A stretch of DNA of 64,000 nt from Pelobates cultripes (lineage: Eukaryota; Chordata; Amphibia; Anura; Pelobatidae): contig OW240916.1 in assembly GCA_933207985.1 (NCBI GenBank), forward strand, positions 131,887,464 through 131,951,463, written 5' to 3'. The position numbers were made by a program, and so were the translations under genes. The notes below the pieces were generated by a model. That model did no database searches. It worked only from the letters and a program-made list of their open reading frames with translations, and was not told the origin of the DNA. Within the stretch, counting starts at the first letter, position 1. Every line of letters starts with the position of its first letter. Positions 1 to 10,795 of this stretch are shown one piece after another.

Positions 1-412
1 TGGTACCACCATTTCTTTCAGCATTAAACAGTTTTAAAATTTTTAATGTTTTAATGCTAAACAAGAGTCCCCGGCAATCCATCCCCTCTGTGCTGCTTTG
101 GCTAATAAGGAAGTATTAGCCTGAGCAGCAATAGGCAGCTGTGATTGGCTGAGAGTGTCAGCTGACTGCTTTTAGCCTGTTAGAGTTCCAACTGACGTTA
201 TGAATGGGTATGACAACAAGGAAGTGTGTAATCTCTGCCTTAGCTACACATACTGAAGGGGCCGGACTGTGGGTGGCCAGGGACTCTTATTTTGTGGCAT
301 ACTGCACGAACATGGTGCAACTCTGAATGGAGGGACAGTGCCAAGGCACTCCAGGCACTATAACCAATTCAAAGAGATGAAATGCTTATAGTGACTACAG
401 TGTCCCTTTAAA
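1..412. repeat. Right part of a TTAA-type MITE (truncated by window edge)
   Basis: The right end has the signature shared by many copies here: a TATAGTGACTACAGTGTCCC-type end running into TTAA near 411. The inner part contains the paired 'ggcactataaccaattcaaagagatgaaatg' type sequence seen in relatives, only partly matched. The left end lies outside the window or has decayed. It is non-coding; the short open frames over 436-823 are not gene-like. Confidence 0.45.
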
Positions 413-1119
413 GAAATTACATAACAGCTCAGCCAATGTCTACTTTATACAAGCGACACATTTTAGAGAGGGTTCTGCCCCCAACCTTAAAATCCAAACA
501 TAGTTCCAATAGTTTTTCAGTAATGACGGGGGTGTCACAAACTTACCTTTACCGGCGGTTGTGCCGTTCTCTTCCAGCCACGTGGGCAGAACGCACTTGC
601 GTGGCCGCCTTGCCTCAGTCCTTGGGCAGCAGGGCCCGAATCCTCCACGTAACTGCGATGCCTGAATATAATGCTTACCTTCAGTCCCACGAACGGCTCC
701 CTCTGCTGGTTCATGGGGCAAACTGCAACCCCTAAAAATAAAAATGAACTTTAAATTACACATAACCCAGTCCTTTGGTTTTAGATGGCTAATGACAGGT
801 ATTAAATATTTAGGAGTCCACATTATCGGGTCTGTACAGAGCCAATTATTTACCCCTTTTGGAATATCTCACTTGTCTCTTTTTTTGAGGATTAATTTTT
901 TTTAAAATCATGACACTGCCAAAAAATGTTAATATTTTACAGACACTCACGATCTTTCTACCACACGATTTATTTTCCCAGATTAAATGTATATATATAT
1001 ATATATATATTACACAAGATCCAGCGCACTCACTTATCCACTAAACAGCAACTTTGCTGTTGACAGATTTTATTAGTTTTTTTTTAAAAAAACACCTAAT
1101 CTAGGCTAAAATAATGGGG
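413..1119. other. AT-rich flank, no gene seen
   Basis: Nothing gene-like is seen. It contains a (TA)n tract at 990-1011 followed by a 'ccagcgcactcactta' string of a kind also found in interspersed repeats. Short open frames on both strands have no recognisable motif. Confidence 0.5.
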
Positions 1120-1227
1120 GTTTAGTCTCCTGCGCTGGCTGACATCAGTGGGGGAGGAGTGTGGGCGGAGCTGAGCCAGCACCGAGGGTCATGTCCCGAG
1201 TTTGTTTTCCTGACACTATAGTTTCCC
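1120..1227. repeat. TTAA-type MITE, right-end fragment
   Basis: It ends in CTGACACTATAGTTTCCC followed by TTAA at 1228-1231, the same terminal motif as the complete copies at 3777-4192 and 50337-50940. The left end is not identifiable. Confidence 0.45.
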
Positions 1228-1266
1228 TTAACTGATTTCCCTGAAAACTGATCTTTTTGTTTACAG

Positions 1267-1437
1267 CAGTGGTCCCAACCCAGTCCTCAAGTACCCCCTA
1301 ACAGTCCAGGATTTAGGGATTAAGCAGTTGTGTCTAAGGTGTTTTTTGTGTTCTTCTTAAAACACTTTACACACAACAAGGTAATCCCTAAATCCTGGAC
1401 TGGTAGGGGGTACTTAAGGATTGGGTTAGGAACCTTG
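1267..1437. mobile_element. hAT-type foldback MITE with 8-bp target duplication
   Basis: A 171-bp element begins CAGTGGTCCCAACCC and ends in the imperfect inverse (reverse complement CAAGGTTCCTAACCC). The arms, about 1267-1322 and 1381-1437, pair along their length and share the 'gtaccccctaacagtccagg' core. It is flanked by perfect 8-bp direct repeats GTTTACAG at 1259-1266 and 1438-1445. A CAG-type terminus plus an 8-bp duplication is the hAT hallmark. There is no coding capacity, so it would need a transposase supplied in trans. Confidence 0.85.
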
Positions 1438-1445
1438 GTTTACAG

Positions 1446-2799
1446 TGTTACAGTGAAAAAAATAAATGAGATGGATGTGGGATTCAGAGGGTACTTCACA
1501 CCTGATTATTGCCTCATTTTATTGCTTTAGCATGCTGAGTACATTTCATCTACTTGTCATTTGTTGCCATTTAAGTACAACTGTTTTCTTTCCACGTTAC
1601 ATAATAATTACAGTTTGATGTCCTGAAAAAATGCTTTGTTTTTAGTAGTATAGTGACATGGAGATCATGGTTACACAGAATGTAATTGACAGAAAGTTCA
1701 TTTAAAATGATATACATTTGTAAATAAACTGCCATCCATGAGCAGATGAAGTCTCTTTAAATCTTGCCAGAAGAAATATCTTAACAAACTTAATGAGCTG
1801 TCAATTTTATGATCAACAATACAAAGTGTTTCAACTATGGAAGCTATAGTTGTGATTTTAATTCTATTTTTTGTATTTTTATGTAACATGGGTAATATTT
1901 GAGCCCTTAATATTTACCATAGCCCTCCCTACATTTCCTGACTTCTGAATGATGTCCAGACAGTGAAGTAGAGCTGTGCTGCCTTAAAATGCCAAGCCTA
2001 TTTTTTTGTCCCAGTTTGGCCCTGTCTGTACCTGAGGTGGAATGCTAGCTAGTGGTCATGAGATTTGCAGTTCAAGAACTCAATGGTTAACTTGATTATA
2101 GACCATTCAAAAATTTTCAAAAAATGAATAATAATAAGAATGTTTAACTCCTACATCTGCCCCAGAGTCAGGGACAGAATTATATGTCAGGTGCCTGTAG
2201 GTACAGAATTCTAAGGATTGTTTAGATTTTGAGAGGGGTTAAATCAAGGGTAGGTTGAAGTAGTTGCAAAGTACTAACCCTACCATGTCCTTTGTACTCT
2301 AACAAACCTCCTATGATTGATATTAGAGCTGCAGGAGCTCATTACTGTCCTAAGATTTACAATGTGCATCACTCAATACTGTCCATGATCCTCCTGCAAG
2401 GCATTTCCTCTGTGAGAGGCTGTTAGGGGGCAGATGGGAAGTGTTCCCTTCCACTACCTGTCCAGCCTCACACACAGACACTGGAGGAACTGGGACAGGC
2501 CTACATTTTAAAACCTACATAACTGTTCCTTCAGGACTGCTATTATGGCTTCTGGTACTTATCTGTCCCCACCAGTCCACTATGTGCTAAAAACAGGTGA
2601 CCACTACAGGACAAGCGCCTGTAGGAAGGTTCTACTCTGCATAATAGGAAATCTGGCCCTATCCAAAGTGCTGGTGAGATTGCAGTAAGTACTTCTAGCT
2701 ACTACATATAACTTTGAGATACATATTCTGCTTATAATATACATGATGTAAGTGCTCCTCAGCTACTAATCGAATCTTGACAGAATATTGATCTGGTGT
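1446..2799. other. Gene-free flank, no feature recognised
   Basis: Mostly AT-rich, apparently single-copy sequence. I see no splice-flanked coding segment, no tandem array and no clear transposon end. The minus-strand open frame at 1698-1889 is low-complexity and not supported. Confidence 0.4.
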
Positions 2800-3640
2800 C
2801 ACTTACCGCACCCTTTGGGACTTGCATGAACCCAGATGATCCCTCAACGCACTCCCTGCTTGATTCTCCTCAAAATCCAGAAGAGGCCTAGTGCAGGCAC
2901 TCCTGCTCTGTATAACACAGCCCCGGCAGACTTCTTGCTGCTTCGTTCCCCTTTGGGCCAGTGGGGTTTATCCCAGTCTCCACTGGGTTAAAGTGCATGC
3001 CTCCTGTGTGGCTCCAAGAACGCTCCAACTTACCTGCGTTACCAAGTAGATTGTGCCAAGATGGCGGACACAGACGCTCCTCATGCACACAGCTTATCCA
3101 GACATCAGCCTGGCACCATCGAAAGTACCCTGAAGAAGCTCGAACAGATCTTTTAATGCTCCTGGACAGGCCTGGAAGAAAGGGCTCGAGCATCATCTCG
3201 TACCAAGGGACTTACCTCTACTCCATCGGGCCGAGTCATGGCTCAACAGTTTCTTGTCATGGCTTTATAGGTCCCCCTGCACAGGTGGGTGCTCCAGAGA
3301 AAAAGACCTAGGAGGCTGCAGGATCAGCGGAAATGCCCCAACACAATGGTTCCCACGCTGGTGGTACCTCGCCCCAAAACTAGGCAGGCAAACTCACTCC
3401 CGAAGCGTCCAACAAAGCTCACTGGCCTGTCACTCATGTACCCAGCTACACTGGCCCTGCAATTGGTGAACACTAGCTCCTGCTGGAGGAGAGGATGCCT
3501 GCAGATGGGGCACAGTGGATGGACTCCATCATTGAGGCTGACAGTGACGGAGGCAGGGACTTTTGACCATTAGGAATCGGCTGACCGATCCTCACACCAT
3601 GTTGCCAGTTCGTCTGTCTCGTCCTTTTTTTTTGAGCATC
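2800..3640 (+). repeat. GC-richer block, possible L1-like 5' remnant
   Basis: This island is clearly richer in GC than its surroundings. It contains AAGATGGCGGAC around 3057-3068, a string common near the 5' end of vertebrate L1-type elements. From the ATG at 3061 a short basic and coiled-coil-like peptide reads MADTDAPHAHSL..., then stops, with continuing frames in other registers (3254-3469, 3289-3573). That pattern fits a decayed, frameshifted ORF. Assignment to L1 is tentative; an unrelated repeat is equally possible. Confidence 0.25.
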
Positions 3641-3776
3641 TGCTATTGTTGTGTCCTTGGACCCAGTGATCTTTACATATCTTGAAATTTAACTATAGTT
3701 CTATACCTAAACATGTCTCTTTCTGTCACTCTGCTTTACCTACATAGAGCTTTGTTCCTGATGTATTTCTACTTAA

Positions 3777-4192
3777 AGGACCACTATAGTGCCAGGAAAA
3801 CATACTAGTTTTCCTGGCACTATAGTGCCCTGAGGGTGCCCGCACCCTCAGGGACCCCCTCCCGCCCGGCTCTGAAAAGGGGAAAAGGGGTTAAACTTAC
3901 CTTTTTCCAGCGCTGGGCGGAGAGCTCTCCTCCTCCGATCCTCCTCTCCTCCCCGTCGGCTGAATGCGCACGCGCGGCAAGAGCTGCGCGCGCATTCAGC
4001 CGGTCACATAGGAAAGCATTCATAATGCTTTCCTATGGACGCTTGCGTGCTCTCACTGTGAAAATCACAGTGAGAAGCACGCAAGCGCCTCTGAAACTGC
4101 TATGTTTATGAAAAAATGGGTTAACCCTAACGGGACCTGGCACCCAGACCACTTCATTAAGCTGAAGTGGTCTGGGTGCCTAGAGTGGTCCT
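3777..4192. mobile_element. Complete TTAA-flanked MITE (piggyBac- or Kolobok-like)
   Basis: It is bounded by TTAA at 3773-3776 and 4193-4196. The termini are AGGACCACTATAG on the left and CTAGAGTGGTCCT on the right, near-perfect inverted repeats. Subterminal foldbacks are visible: 'actagttttcctggcactatag' pairs back with the start, and a 'cttcattaagctgaag' dyad lies near the right end. The interior is GC-rich with dyads around 3960-4090. TTAA duplication is typical of both piggyBac and Kolobok, so the superfamily is unresolved. No transposase. An inverted relative is at 35089-35477. Confidence 0.85.
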
Positions 4193-4270
4193 TTAATTAC
4201 AAAAAAGTGCAGTAACCCTGACATTTTATGATACTTATTACTGTTGTTGTTCCTGTCATCTAAGAAATGT

Positions 4271-4440
4271 CTATGTAAGCATGCAATATTATTCGATACA
4301 CTTTATAGTGCATCGAATAATATAGCATGGTTACATAGATGTTTTCCATTCGTGTCCGATTTCCCCTGCGTTAGTGCATCGAATAGTGCACTTTAGTGCA
4401 CTATTCGATGCACTAACACAGGGGAAATCGGACACAAATG
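4271..4440. repeat. Two adjacent long hairpins sharing a TTCGATGCACTA core
   Basis: The first hairpin has arms of about 33 bases (4271-4303 and 4306-4338, four or so mismatches). The second has 45-base arms, 4348-4392 and 4395-4439, with a 2-base turn and only two mismatches. Both centre on the same motif (ATTCGATGCACTA and its complement), so one may have arisen from the other. They look like a foldback element. No target duplication was identified. Confidence 0.75.
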
Positions 4441-4479
4441 TAAAAAAACAACTCTTTTTAAATATCTCTGAATAATGCC

Positions 4480-4990
4480 TTATTGTCATTATACTTCAGG
4501 GTCCATCCCTCACAAACATTGGTAAAGCATTTTAAAAGAAGGTTTTTACTTACTACCAGGCACTGCTGAACCATTTAACTGGCTCAGAGCACATACACAT
4601 GCTCTGAGCTGGCAAGGGAAGTGAGTTAAAGTAGGAGGTGCAAAGGCGGGGGTAACAAATAGTATCGCATGGGGTATGGAGGTGGGAGGGCTACAATTGA
4701 GGAGGGTGGGATGGGGAAGCAATCTTCCCTTTGGAGATGCTCTGCCTGCAAGGGGAACATTTTTAAGTCTGTTGGCAGTTTGCAGTGCGCGTTAAAGACA
4801 GATGTTTTCTTTGCAGAGAATTTATATTAGACAGTCCGGAACACCGTACTGGGCCGCCGATGTCATGTTTACTGGGGGTACAATTAGCCCCCAGAACACA
4901 ATTAACAATAACTCTGAATGTGCAGTTTCAAGCTCATTCAGACTCCTACCACCATTATCACTTCAAATCACTGGCAGTGCTGCTTTAAAA
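4480..4990. repeat. MITE copy related to 27107-27414
   Basis: The order of short matches with the copy at 27107-27414 is conserved: 'gaggtgggaggg', a stretch around 'gacag...ttta', 'ccgatgtcatgt' versus 'ccaaagtcatgt', 'ccccagaacacaatta' versus 'cctagcacacaatta', and 'gactcctaccaccat'. The right end is near 4985, in a poly-A run. A dyad CTCAGAGCACATACACATGCTCTGAG is at about 4584-4609. Not coding. Confidence 0.5.
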
Positions 4991-5276
4991 AAAAAAAGAC
5001 TCTAAGATCAAAACTTATATATATTATGTTATTATTATGTTATTATTTATATAATGCCAATAAATTCTGCAGTGCTTTATATATATATATAATTTTAATC
5101 TGAAAGTATATATGGTTTTTATAGGTCAGTTTTCTTTCTATAAATAAAAGTAATGTATTCACCTATGCTACGGAAAAGGCTGTGCCACCATTTGGTAAGT
5201 TCTGAGTGATGTGAGTTTTTCTCCTGAGGATTTCAATGTTCTGAGGTTGATAAAATGCAAACATTGTATTGCTTAA

Positions 5277-5336
5277 AGGAGCACTATATTGTCAGGAACA
5301 CAAACGTATTCCTGACCCTGTAGTGTAAAAACCCCA
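5277..5336. repeat. TTAA-type MITE, left end only
   Basis: TTAA at 5273-5276 is followed by AGGAGCACTATATTGTCAGG and the subterminal inverse 'cctgaccctgtagtg', the same left end as the complete copy at 50337. It runs straight into LINE sequence at about 5337, so the rest was lost or displaced. Confidence 0.55.
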
Positions 5337-7021
5337 TCCAACTACCGCCCTATATCGCTACTGCCGTTTGCCTCCAATATCCTTGAGAGAGTTGTGTATG
5401 CGAGATTGACAAACTTCCTCGAATCCATCTCATCCCACTTCAGTCTGGATTCCACGCTCATCACTCTGTTGAAACAGCTGTGACCAAAGTATCCAACAAT
5501 TTAATCGCTGTTAAATCTCGCAGCCATCTCGCAGATCATGAACAACTTTTTCGCATTCTCTGTAATTTTGGTCTACGGGATACTGCTCTCTCCTGGTGCT
5601 CCTCCTACCTCTCCCAGCACCTTTTCAGTGTTTCTTTCTCTGGCTCTGCCTCTGCCTCGCAGGCTTGCTGCCTAGGTGTTCTCTTTGACTCTGACCTCTC
5701 CATCACCCCTCATTGTCCAGTCGATCGCCAAATCCTGCCGCTTCCATCTCAAAAACATAGCTCGCATCCTCCCCTATTTAACACCAGACGCAGCTAATGT
5801 GCTGGTCCGTGCCATTATTCTTTCTCGCCTTGACTAATGCAATCCCCTTCTCAGTGGTCTTAGATGTTCCCAAATTGCACCGCTGCAATTTATAATGAAT
5901 GCGGCGGCGAGGCTCATTTTCCTGTCCGCCGCCCACCTCCCACGCCTCCCCCCTCTGGCAGTCCCTTCATTGGCTTCCAGTTAGATATAGGGCTCAATTT
6001 AAAATTCTGGTGCTTGCTTACAAGTCCCTACATAATGCTGCTCCAACCTAACTATTGTCACGGCTTACCTGAGGTGGGAGTCCGGTAGGCAGAGATTTGT
6101 GCTCACCCTTGCAGATATGCACAGAACAAGGTGATAAGGTTAGAAACCTCCAGGATTGTGAATCTGTGCACGGGGGCTGTGCATGAAAGGTGCTCCAATT
6201 TGCAGTACAGACAAGGACACAAGCAGAAGGATTGTCGAGGATAAGCCAAAGTCAGAGGATGCCAGAGGTCAGGATAAACAAGGAGGAAAGCCAAGGTCAG
6301 GAGCCGGGGTCAATCTGGAGAACAAGTATCAGGAGACAAAAACAGGAACAACACACGATCACTAGAATCAAAGAACTGACAATGTTCTCATGGAGAAGCA
6401 GGTTTATATACCTTGCTAATGAGCTATCTGCCTTAGGTGGACATAGAGAGACAGGAGCAGCCAAAGGTAAAGTCCAGCCCCCTAGCGCTGCAGACAATAC
6501 AGCATAGGAAAACAGGTAGACACATAAACTGTAGTGTGGCTCAGAGGCAAGACAGCAGGACTAAGGCAGCCAGAGTTCAGGTCCCCTTTTTGGCACCTGT
6601 GGAACGGCCACGTCTGGCCATCTTGATGTCATGGTTACACCTATCCTCCCTAATACACAAGTATGTCCCGTCGAGGCCCCTGCGCTCTGCCAAAGGCCTA
6701 CGCCTCTCCTCTATCCGTACTCCCACATCTGATGCTCACCTCCAAGACTTCTCCAGGGCTGCACCTTTTCTGTGGAACTCCCTTCCCTTCCCCGTTAGAC
6801 TTTCACCCAGTCTCCACTGATTCAAAGAATCTTTGAAAACTCACTTCTTCAAGAAAGCATATCATTTAAACTGTTAGCAGGTTTTCTTCCCCCCAAACCT
6901 CCCATGACTCCTTTCCTGCAACTGTCAAAAATAACCTACGAAGTTAATTACGGGTCTGTTAGTCCACCCATTGTACAACGCTATGGAATTTGCTGGCGCT
7001 ATATAAATAATAATAATAATG
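5337..7021 (+). mobile_element. L2/Rex-like LINE remnant, internally deleted and interrupted
   Basis: Translated pieces carry non-LTR reverse-transcriptase signatures: an NYRPISLLPF-like start near 5337, then GLRDTALSWCSSYLS (5570-5615), LGVLFDSDLS (5670-5700), and SRLD/CNPLLSGL with NAAARLIF (5815-5925). After an interruption at about 6056-6637 the 3' coding part resumes with SLIHKYVPSRPLRSAKGLRLSS and AAPFLWNSLPFPVR (6640-6800), then a 3' tail ending GGCGCTATATAAATAATAAT (about 6993-7021). The catalytic core segment is missing, and stops and frameshifts abound, so it is dead. The tail ATAA repeat is typical of CR1/L2-group LINEs. Confidence 0.8.
6056..6637. mobile_element. Unclassified insertion inside the LINE
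   Basis: LINE coding sequence breaks off after '...gctccaaccta' and resumes at about 6638 with 'acctatcctccct', bracketing about 580 bp of unrelated DNA that starts TATTGTCACGGCTTACC and ends GATGTCATGGTTAC. 'accta' at both junctions could be a 5-bp target duplication. No coding domain or clear terminal inverted repeat was recognised; a solo LTR is one possibility. Confidence 0.5.
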
Positions 7022-7440
7022 TCACAAAAATACATGAGGTATTTAATGTAAAGCATCAAGATATACTCACCTATGTTTTAGCGCTGCCATCTTCTGAGCT
7101 TTGTGGGTGTTTCTGTATGTGTAATACTCTCCTTCAGTCCTTCCCTGGCCTTCTGTGATTTGCTCTATATAGAGTCTATTACAAAGATCTTACTGGTAGA
7201 TGGGAGAAATACCTATTTTTAAACAGGTTTCTACCGCATAGACATCAATTCAGGAGAACTGAAAAATGTAATATTTGGAATATGTATTGGGTATCTTCTT
7301 TGAATTCTATAAACCACTCCATATATGTTGACAATTACATTAAATATCAACTTAGTCAGTATTAGCTGACATGTTGTATATATTTTATATATTCTGATTG
7401 CATTTATTTAGCATATGTATTGTATTCCTATTTTATAATG

Positions 7441-7502
7441 TCTGATTGCATATTAGTGCTGCGGAATAAGTTGGCACTATATAAAGGCCAATAATAATAA
7501 AA
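7441..7502 (+). repeat. LINE 3'-tail fragment (CR1/L2 type)
   Basis: 'agtgctgcggaataagttgg' followed by 'cactatataaa' and an AATAATAATAA run is the conserved tail of the L2-type element also seen at 6970-7021 and 46321-46396. The sequence 7022-7440 before it and 7503-8618 after it is AT-rich, with no recognised gene; a small AT-rich dyad lies at about 7765-7812. Confidence 0.5.
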
Positions 7503-8618
7503 TACCACAATAATATGTTTTAATGTAGCTTTCACAGTGCTAGTTGCACATGCTAGTGCAATACAATGTATAGGTGCACAAGGTATAACTAATGTGCTCA
7601 TTCTACCTCTTCACTATTGTTATATAAACTGTAAAGAGTGGACTAAAATGATTTGTGCTATGCAAATAAAATGCACACCTATATACATACAAACTTACTG
7701 TATTTCTTCCTGCCTTACTGTGAGCTGTCAAGAGCTACGTACACCTGGCATAACAGCGTACGTTATATATAATCATTATATTTTAATAATATAATGTCAT
7801 TATATATAATTACTGTAGTAAGGTACCTACCGTGGTTATGCAAGCCATATAGTGCCAAGCACAACTTGGATTTATTCAGTAAAATAAGAGAATTGGAAAC
7901 ATAATTACACTACTTGGGCTAAAATCTACAAGATCTGGAAAATGTTGCATTTTGCAATTAGGTTTTAAATTCACAATTTTCATGTTTAGTGGATAAACCC
8001 TCTGTTACTGCAATGTAAAGTATACCTGCAAATTTAGCTATTTGTACACCAAATTGTAATTTAAGTACGTGCTTGCAATTTAGTCCCCCCCCTTTTATTT
8101 TCTGTCCCCCTTTTATTCTTTTGATTGCTTGTTATACATATTTTTCTAAAAAATATTTCAATAAAACATATTTGAAACTAAAAAGGAACAAACTGTATAA
8201 CTAATGTATACCTGCCTCTCCTGTAATGTAATAGGTGGTGTTTTACACACTTGTTAGATTAATATAAATACAATACACTTCCCTGTATAACTATTTCACT
8301 TCTTTTACTTATAACTGTAGTATACACATATAATATTGTATAATGAAACCTGTCAAATGCTAAGTACACCTGTTGGTGCTATATGTAAATACACTTATTG
8401 TACCTACCTAACCTACTACTGTAATGCATCTACACTTACTGCACATTCCTTCCAATGTATCCTGTTAATTGCTAGGTATGAGCATATAAAAATATTTTAA
8501 ACAACCATTCATAAATCACAATTGTTACTTTAGAAACTCTGATCAAAGTATGCTGCTTCCAGCTAGTGACAAGCTGAGAATGAAGTTTATGAGAGGCTTC
8601 TGATACTGAGAGGGTTAA

Positions 8619-8690
8619 CCCCTTAAGGACACATGACATGTGTGACATGTCATGATTCCCTTTTATTCCAGAAGATTGGTCCTTAAGGGG
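8619..8690. mobile_element. 72-bp TTAA micro-element
   Basis: TTAA at 8615-8618 and 8691-8694 encloses a 72-bp sequence with perfect 12-bp termini, CCCCTTAAGGAC and GTCCTTAAGGGG. An inner dyad 'catgacatgtgtgacatgtcatg' lies at about 8632-8654. The ends match the large TTAA element at 47452-49424, so it is probably a minimal deletion derivative of that family. Confidence 0.8.
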
Positions 8691-8889
8691 TTAAAGAACG
8701 TTCGTGCTACCTGTCCCCATAGAGATGTGAATATGATTCGTTCTGACGTTCTGAGATGAGCTTTAGGTTATGAAGGAAAGCTTCCCCATTGTGCAAACCG
8801 TCTCACTGTAACTGGGTCTTTGGGGACAGTTTTTGTCCCTGTGTTTTTAGTTGCAATCTCTGACTCTGTGACCTGTGGTGCTATGAAGT

Positions 8890-9010
8890 TTCGGTGCCCT
8901 CCCTCCTTCATCTGTGACAGGGGTAGGCTGCCTGCTAAGAGGACCTGACATTCACCTCCCCCCGCCCCTCTCCCCTGCACAGCCACAGGACTGTTCTCCT
9001 ATCCCCAATC
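8890..9010 (+). promoter_or_regulatory. GLIS3: Candidate GLIS3 upstream promoter region
   Basis: A GC-rich stretch with a C-run box (CCCCCCGCCCCTCTCCCC at about 8957-8974, Sp/KLF-like) lies just before the putative first exon. The block is non-repetitive and compositionally unlike the surrounding AT-rich DNA. No TATA box is positioned convincingly. This rests on the exon-1 model and is an inference. Confidence 0.25.
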
Positions 9011-9476
9011 TCATTGCTTTCAGTGCAGCAGGCAAAGCACAGAGCTCCAGGCAGCAGCACGGCAGCTGTGCTGTTCATGTCATCAGATCAGTCCCTCCTG
9101 TATAATTTGGGACCCATAGCTCCCCACAGCACCCCTAGTGTGACAATGCAGCTTGTAACTAAGATTCCCAATGCAATTCAATGGACAGGCTGAACAGAGA
9201 AGGGGGGCTTCCTGGGGCTGCTGATCAGCTGCTCACAGAGCTGGCTCCAAAGAGCTGACATCAATCTCCTACTTTCCCTTCCTGGGGTCTGGAGACTGAG
9301 GAGAGGGCACACGTGGGAAAAAAGGGGACCCGGGTACCTTACTCTTTTTTTTTTCTGGAACTTTTTGGGGGGAAGGGTGGGAGAAAGTTGTGGAATAAAT
9401 CAAAATCTGGCGACTGTGATTTGGCTGAAGATTGGAAGATGCATTTGGCAGTATGGGATTAAATCATTGTTACCTG
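9010..9476 (+). other. GLIS3: Candidate 5' non-coding exon 1 of GLIS3
   Basis: This stretch is non-repetitive and GC-richer, and ends in TTACCTG followed by a near-consensus donor GTAAGT at 9477. No long frame is open, as expected for a 5' UTR. It contains two overlapping short upstream ORFs: ATG at 9439 (7 codons, MHLAVWD, stop 9460-9462) and ATG at 9453. The second reads MGLNHCYL up to the last base of the exon and, if spliced to the acceptor at 38994, would stop two codons later (V then stop). The 5' end is a guess. It could instead be an exon of another transcript or a conserved non-coding element. Confidence 0.45.
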
Positions 9477-9927
9477 GTAAGTAGGAGCTACTATAACAAC
9501 CTGATTAAAGAATAGATAGACAGACATTATCTGTGCATGCCAATTACTTTTTGTAAAATATCCCCATTGTATAATTTTAATGCTCTGCAGAAAATGTTGG
9601 TGCTTTATAACTGATGATGATAGAGAGACATATAGATGTACATTTAATTCATATGTTTATATAGTTGATTTGTGTATGGTCCTAATAGATGGTTTGGAGA
9701 ATTGGATGGTGGTGAAGCCAAAATTTAATACAAATTAATGGTAAAGATGGTGGTTTCATATTCACATACTAATATTTTTTTTTTCCTTTATTTTTTTTCT
9801 TATTATTTTATTTATTGGGTGACTATTGTGTCAATTGTATTTCTGTTCCAGTACTAGGCCACAAATTTCCTATCCAGGTCCTAGAACATTTTGTTTCTTG
9901 ACTAGATTTCATTACACAATACTACAT

Positions 9928-9961
<34 letters not shown>

Positions 9962-9962
9962 T
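9928..9962. repeat. GATA/GACA microsatellite
   Basis: A short run of GATA changes to GACA and back. Flanking intronic sequence 9477-9927 and 9963-10605 is AT-rich with no gene seen. Confidence 0.85.
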
Positions 9963-10605
9963 ACAACCATAAGAATATTTTATCATTTTAGTATGTTTAC
10001 TAGTTATCACAATAGTACACTATTATCATCTCTTTACATATATAAACAATGCCATTTGACACAATAAGAATATTTTTTAAATAGCCACATTAGTGTAAAA
10101 TAATGTATTGCAGTTATATTAAATGTAGAGCACCATCATGATGATTGTTTTTTTCTAGGAGCCAGAGCAAGTGAGGCCATTCACCAAGCATTCTCAAGAA
10201 CAATGCAGTTCCATATATTGTAGTCATGTGATTTTTATCCAGTCCTGTGTCTTTTTTTTTATAGTATTGGACTGTGCACAGGTGGGTTGTATAATTAATT
10301 TAAATAACCCAAACTGTGTACATTGTTTATCAGTTATTCACGAATCGCCAAGATATTATGCACCGGTGTATGTTTTTACTTTTACGGAATAAGTAAGGTG
10401 TATTTATAGGAAGGGGCTGGACTGCATTTTCTTAATACATTTACGTTGTATCTGCTCTACAGCCCTGTGATTGATAAGCAGCACATTGTCTATTTGTGCA
10501 CAGTAAGTCCTGACTAGTGAATGACGCGTTGACATCTATCTTAATAACTTTAGGTGAAAAAAATCAAGCTGGAATTTTTTTTTTTTGAACATTTTCAGGT
10601 TTATT

Positions 10606-10795
10606 TACTATGTGTAAACTGTCAGGACATCAAAGTGAATTAAAACTGAATTTAAAAATTTAAGTCAAAATAACCAAATTGAAAATAATTCTGATTCAGA
10701 GAATTCTCCTAGTACTTGAGCTGAACTTGAGCTTGAACAAAATTCAATTTGAATTCACTTTGAATTCTCAACAATTCACACTTTCGTGAATAACC
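10606..10795. repeat. Decayed palindromic MITE ('TTTACTAA...AATTC' family)
   Basis: It shares the motifs 'aaagtgaatt', 'aaatttaagtcaaaataacc' and 'aattcactttgaattctcaacaattcac' with the more intact copy at 13193-13340. The ends face each other, as in a foldback. Remaining intron 10796-13192 is AT-rich and contains a LINE-tail fragment at 11820-11880 but no coding exon that I can support. Confidence 0.5.

Noticed and set aside
436..823. Overlapping plus and minus frames of 99 and 127 codons
   Set aside because: Neither carries a known domain, and each is explained as the mirror of the other in moderately GC-rich sequence.
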